Source of the DNA: Deltaproteobacteria bacterium
GTDB taxonomy: Bacteria; Desulfobacterota_B; Binatia; UBA9968
DNA length: 8,164 nucleotides
Direction of reading: 5' to 3'
Assembly (NCBI GenBank): GCA_005879255.1
Contig: VBKY01000065.1
Location: 1-8,164 of the forward strand
The translations under genes and the position numbers were made by a program. Under the pieces are notes generated by a model. It was not told the DNA's origin, ran no database searches, and saw only the letters and a program-made list of their open reading frames with translations. The number at the start of each line of letters is the position of its first letter. Positions within the stretch are counted from its first letter, which is position 1. Positions 6,216-8,164 of the stretch are shown in pieces.

Positions 6216-6305
6216 TTTCACCGCTGAGGCACAGTTCGCCGAGAGTTGTTAAAGTATACGTCCTCTCTCGCTCGTCTCCGCGACCTCCGCGCCTCAGCCT
6301 TAAAA
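6216..6305. repeat. Family B inverted repeat, copy 2
   Basis: The left arm TTTCACCGCTGAGGCACAG (6216-6234) matches the arm at 3704-3723. The right arm, CGACCTCCGCGCCTCAGCCTTAAA within 6281-6304, is its imperfect reverse complement, sharing GCCTCAGC exactly with the complement of the left arm. The interior is unrelated to the palindrome in copy 1. The element starts 17 nt after the stop of the binding-protein gene. Confidence 0.72.
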
Positions 6306-6357
6306 GTTGTAGCTGATCCGTCCTTTGGGGGATCCGCGATGAGATCTGGAAATCCTG

Positions 6358-6379
6358 TTTCACCACAGAGACACAACGA
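6358..6379. repeat. Family B single arm, copy 3
   Basis: TTTCACCACAGAGACACAACG repeats the left-arm sequence of family B in direct orientation, about 140 nt after copy 2, without a recognisable right arm. It ends about 10 nt upstream of the Shine-Dalgarno (AGGGAGGA, 6388-6395) of the next gene, so it forms part of that gene's leader. Confidence 0.6.
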
Positions 6380-6400
6380 AACTCAGCAGGGAGGAATCTT

Positions 6401-7403
6401 ATGAGGGCAAGAAAGCTACTGATGATCTTGGCTCTGATCCTTTGCGGAGTTGGCCGCGGTCAGGCTCAGACCATCGACGAAGTTTACAAGAAAGCGTTGA
6501 CCGAAGGCGGCACGCTGAATTTCTACGGGACGCTGGCGCAGATCAACGCGGAAACCATTCTTCCCGCGTTCGAAAAGCGTTTTCCTGGGATCAAAGTGAA
6601 CCATGTCGACGCCACGGCTGATCAGCTGGCGGCCCGGGTTATCGCTGAATCACGCGGCGGTAAGGTAATCGCCGATATTTTTCAAACTCTTCTCGACGGC
6701 CTAGTTCACGTCAAGGACCAGGGTCTTTTCCTCGAAAAACTTTATCCGGAAGCGGCGGCCTATCCTCAAGAGCTTAAAGGAACCGAGCTGGGTCGCCAGC
6801 GATCTGATTTACATCGTGCCGGCGTGGAACACGGCTAAGGTGAAGAAGGAAGAAGAACCGAAACAGTTCGAGGACTTCGCCGATGCGCGTTGGAAGAGCC
6901 GGCTCATCGCCGAGCCGCGTGATTTTCAGCTCCTCATCGGGCTGGCGCGGTACAAGTACAAGAGCGATGAGAAGGCCGTCGCGTTGCTCAAGCGGATCGC
7001 GGCCAACAACCCTGAATTTCACAAGGGCCATTCCCAGCTCGCCGAGCTCTTGGTCGCTGGACAAGCCGCTGCCTGCGTGACGTGCTACGCGCACCATTAT
7101 CCGATTCGCAAGCGCAAAGGCGCACCGGTCGACTACATGCTGACTGAAGGCACCGGCGACATCGATGCGACCGCGATCCTGAAAAATGCGCCGCATCCGA
7201 ATACGGCAATGCTGTTCGCGCGCTGGGTGGCCAGCGAGGAAGGGCAGAAGGTGTACGCCCAAGGCGGCAGATTGCCGGCGCACCCTAAAGTCGAGCCGGT
7301 GGAAAAAACTCGGCCGGCGAAGGTCTATCCGGTCGGCGAGAATGACGTAAAGGATTATCCCAAGTATGAAAAGATGTGGAAGGAAATATTTGGGTTGCGG
7401 TGA
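6401..7403 (+). pseudogene. COG1840-type periplasmic solute-binding protein, split by a +1 frameshift
   Basis: AGGGAGGA (6388-6395) gives a strong RBS for ATG 6401. The first frame encodes a Sec signal peptide (to about residue 23, GQAQ) and lobe 1: YKKALTEGGTLNFYGTLAQ, ILPAFEKRFPGIKVNHVDA, ADIFQTLLDGLVHVKDQGLF. It then reads into an unrelated tail and stops at 6836-6838. The correct sequence resumes one base out of frame at TGG 6789 (WVASDLIYIVPAWNT) and continues through KQFEDFADARWKSRLIAEP, CYAHHYPIRKRKGAPVDY and PHPNTAMLFARWVASEEGQK to TGA 7401-7403. Removing one base near 6785-6788 restores a 333-residue protein, the normal family length. The rest of both halves looks well conserved, so the change is recent or an assembly error. 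Its YAH...GAPV segment matches the intact paralogue at 3898-4920, but other regions differ, so these are paralogues rather than a fresh duplication. Confidence 0.83.
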
Positions 7404-7427
7404 GGCAGAGGTGAAGTGTTCGGATGA

Positions 7428-7538
7428 AGCAATGGCAGAGATCAAGTGGAAGATCATGTCCTCCGTGAAATCTTGCAGCGCATCCCCATCGACCGGACGA
7501 CGTGGTGGGATGACGGAGAATTTGAATTCCAGGCATAG
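7428..7538 (+). pseudogene. Protein-like C-terminal remnant in the gap after the binding-protein cluster
   Basis: Between TGA 7425-7427 and TAG 7536-7538 one frame encodes 36 residues that look like a real protein end: EDHVLREILQRIPIDRT followed by TWWDDGEFEFQA. It has an amphipathic helix and an aromatic/acidic tail, unlike the low-quality translations of the other frames here. There is no ATG and no RBS; GTG 7446 is the only candidate start. I do not recognise the family. It may be the 3' end left after a deletion or a transfer boundary. The rest of the gap 7404-7703 holds only the promoter candidate at 7596. Confidence 0.35.
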
Positions 7539-7595
7539 ACCGATTTACCTGCAAGCAAAGGCCAGAGTTACAAAAGCATCCCAACAATACATTCC

Positions 7596-7624
7596 TTGAC
7601 AAGCCGTCCGAATGACAACAAAAT
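7596..7624 (+). promoter_or_regulatory. Possible sigma-70 promoter for the small gene at 7704
   Basis: A perfect TTGACA at 7596-7601 is followed after 17 nt by CAAAAT at 7619-7624 (4 of 6 to TATAAT). It would start transcription about 70 nt upstream of ATG 7704. The -10 match is weak. Confidence 0.4.
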
Positions 7625-7703
7625 CACATCGATCATTTGCTAGCTGGATCAGCCTAAGGCGGCCGAGACAGTAAATGTTCAGAGACTATTCAGGAAGATT
7701 ACC

Positions 7704-8057
7704 ATGGCAATAAAACTAGAGGACTTCGTAGCGGACAGCCTTTCCCAAATTGTAAAGGGCGTAAAGAGAGCCCAAGAAGAAGCAAAAGGGACCGGTGCAA
7801 TAATATCGCCTCTAATGAGATCAACGACCGACGCTAGTTCTGTCGGTCAGCCCGAAGGATTGGGCGGACAACCCTGTTACAAGGTTCCATTCGACATTGC
7901 GGTAACAGCAAATGAAGAAACTGCAACGTCTGGTGGCGTTGGTGTAGTTGCAGGGGTTTTTGCACTCGGCAGTAAAGGTCAGAGCACTGACGCGTTAGCA
8001 AATACAACAAGAATTCAACCTAAATCCGGCGTGAAAAGTGATTATTTCAAAGCCTGA
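7704..8057 (+). CDS. Small hypothetical protein (helical N-terminus plus Gly-rich beta segment; faintly trypco2-like)
   Basis: The 117-residue protein starts at ATG 7704 behind AGGAAG (7692-7697). Residues 1-30 form a likely amphipathic helix (LEDFVADSLSQIVKGVKRAQ). The middle reads YKVPFDIAVTANEETATSGG and then VGVVAGVFALGSKGQS, followed by a polar linker and TRIQPKSGV. This arrangement (helix, then 'FDxAVT', then 'GGxGVxxGxxxLGxxGxS', then 'xRIxF-like' strand) recalls a widespread uncharacterised bacterial family. It also recalls, more distantly, the trypsin-co-occurring trypco2 domain of predicted conflict systems; this is from memory and unsearched. It has no signal peptide or membrane segment and one Cys. 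Codon use is more A/T-ending than in the binding-protein genes, suggesting a different origin. Its own promoter candidate and gap suggest a single-gene unit. Confidence 0.7.
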   Translation: MAIKLEDFVADSLSQIVKGVKRAQEEAKGTGAIISPLMRSTTDASSVGQPEGLGGQPCYKVPFDIAVTANEETATSGGVGVVAGVFALGSKGQSTDALANTTRIQPKSGVKSDYFKA

Positions 8058-8164
8058 GTTTTTCAATTTTATGCAACGCATGCTTCCAAGCGTTTTCCCG
8101 TGGGCCACCGGCGGGCATAGCCAGTCGGGGCCGATTGCCTGTCCGAAGCAGTAGTGCAGGCATT
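8058..8164. other. Non-coding right edge with inverted repeats
   Basis: No convincing gene is seen. GCTT/AAGC (8082-8091) flanked by AAC/GTT makes a small hairpin, CCCG/CGGG pairs across 8097-8115, and TGCCTG (8136-8141) is mirrored by CAGGCA (8157-8162). On the - strand a frame is open from 8164 to TAA at 8071-8069 (31 residues ending RRWPTGKRLEACVA). It could be the end of a gene from outside, but I do not recognise it. GC rises sharply compared with the gene just before. Confidence 0.3.

Noticed and set aside
5881..6366. 161-codon - strand frame
   Set aside because: Overlaps the end of an intact binding protein and a repeat; low-complexity Leu/Arg translation.
569..6379. Repeats as a CRISPR array
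   Set aside because: Copies are kilobases apart, individually palindromic and lie between genes; there is no regular spacer pattern and no cas gene.
6785..6838. Programmed +1 ribosomal frameshifting in the COG1840 gene
   Set aside because: No slippery sequence, internal Shine-Dalgarno or rare-codon/stop arrangement at the shift point; family members are single-frame.
6774..7457. 227-codon - strand frame opposite the split COG1840 gene
   Set aside because: The + strand carries clear family motifs throughout; the - strand translation is Arg/His/Leu-rich shadow sequence.
8069..8164. Integron attC site at the right edge
   Set aside because: No RYYYAAC/GTTRRRY core pair could be found despite the inverted repeats.

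Overview
The window looks like chromosomal DNA of an uncultivated, moderately GC-rich soil, sediment or sponge-type bacterium. Genomes of Tectomicrobia/Entotheonella-like, Binatota-like, Methylomirabilota or 'deltaproteobacterial' metagenome bins carry this mix of amidohydrolase-2 proteins, large sets of solute-binding proteins and many palindromic intergenic repeats. The assignment is inference from gene content only; there is no rRNA, tRNA or marker gene here. Every convincing gene is on the + strand.

Layout: (1) 1-543, the C-terminal half of an amidohydrolase-2 family hydrolase, cut by the window start. (2) 544-1553, a repeat-rich gap, a 19-residue reading frame with a good ribosome binding site that ends at a palindrome, then a redoxin/deiodinase-like protein with Ser at the usual catalytic Cys/Sec position. 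(3) 1554-7403, five consecutive solute-binding-protein genes from three families: NMT1/SsuA type (broken), TAXI type (intact, no signal peptide), COG1840 type (intact), NMT1/SsuA type (intact) and COG1840 type (broken by a 1-nt frameshift). No permease or ATPase gene lies among them. (4) 7404-8164, a gap with a C-terminal-looking coding remnant, then a small AT-richer gene of a hypothetical family, then a non-coding edge.

The exported binding proteins would capture small organic ligands in the periplasm. The amidohydrolase and redoxin would act in the cytoplasm, if they are related to the same catabolism at all. Since membrane components are missing, the binding proteins must use transporters encoded elsewhere, act as receptors, or be relics. 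Two of the five are disrupted: one has lost about 15 codons and also its frame, the other has one extra base. This points to gene decay or to assembly errors.

Almost every intergenic gap holds at least one palindromic repeat. Five kinds are visible: a GGGGCGACC/GGTCGCCCC element (3 copies), a TTTCACCGCAGAGGCACAG element (3 copies or arms), a CATGCTG/CAGCATG palindrome, a GTCATTCCCGC/GCGGGAAT hairpin and a CGCAGCTTGCTGC mini-hairpin (2 copies). One copy of the first lies inside a copy of the second. I see no CRISPR array, tRNA, transposase or complete novel system. The best leads are the substituted redoxin, the transporter-less and partly decaying binding-protein cluster, the signal-less TAXI protein, the nested repeats and the small gene at 7704.
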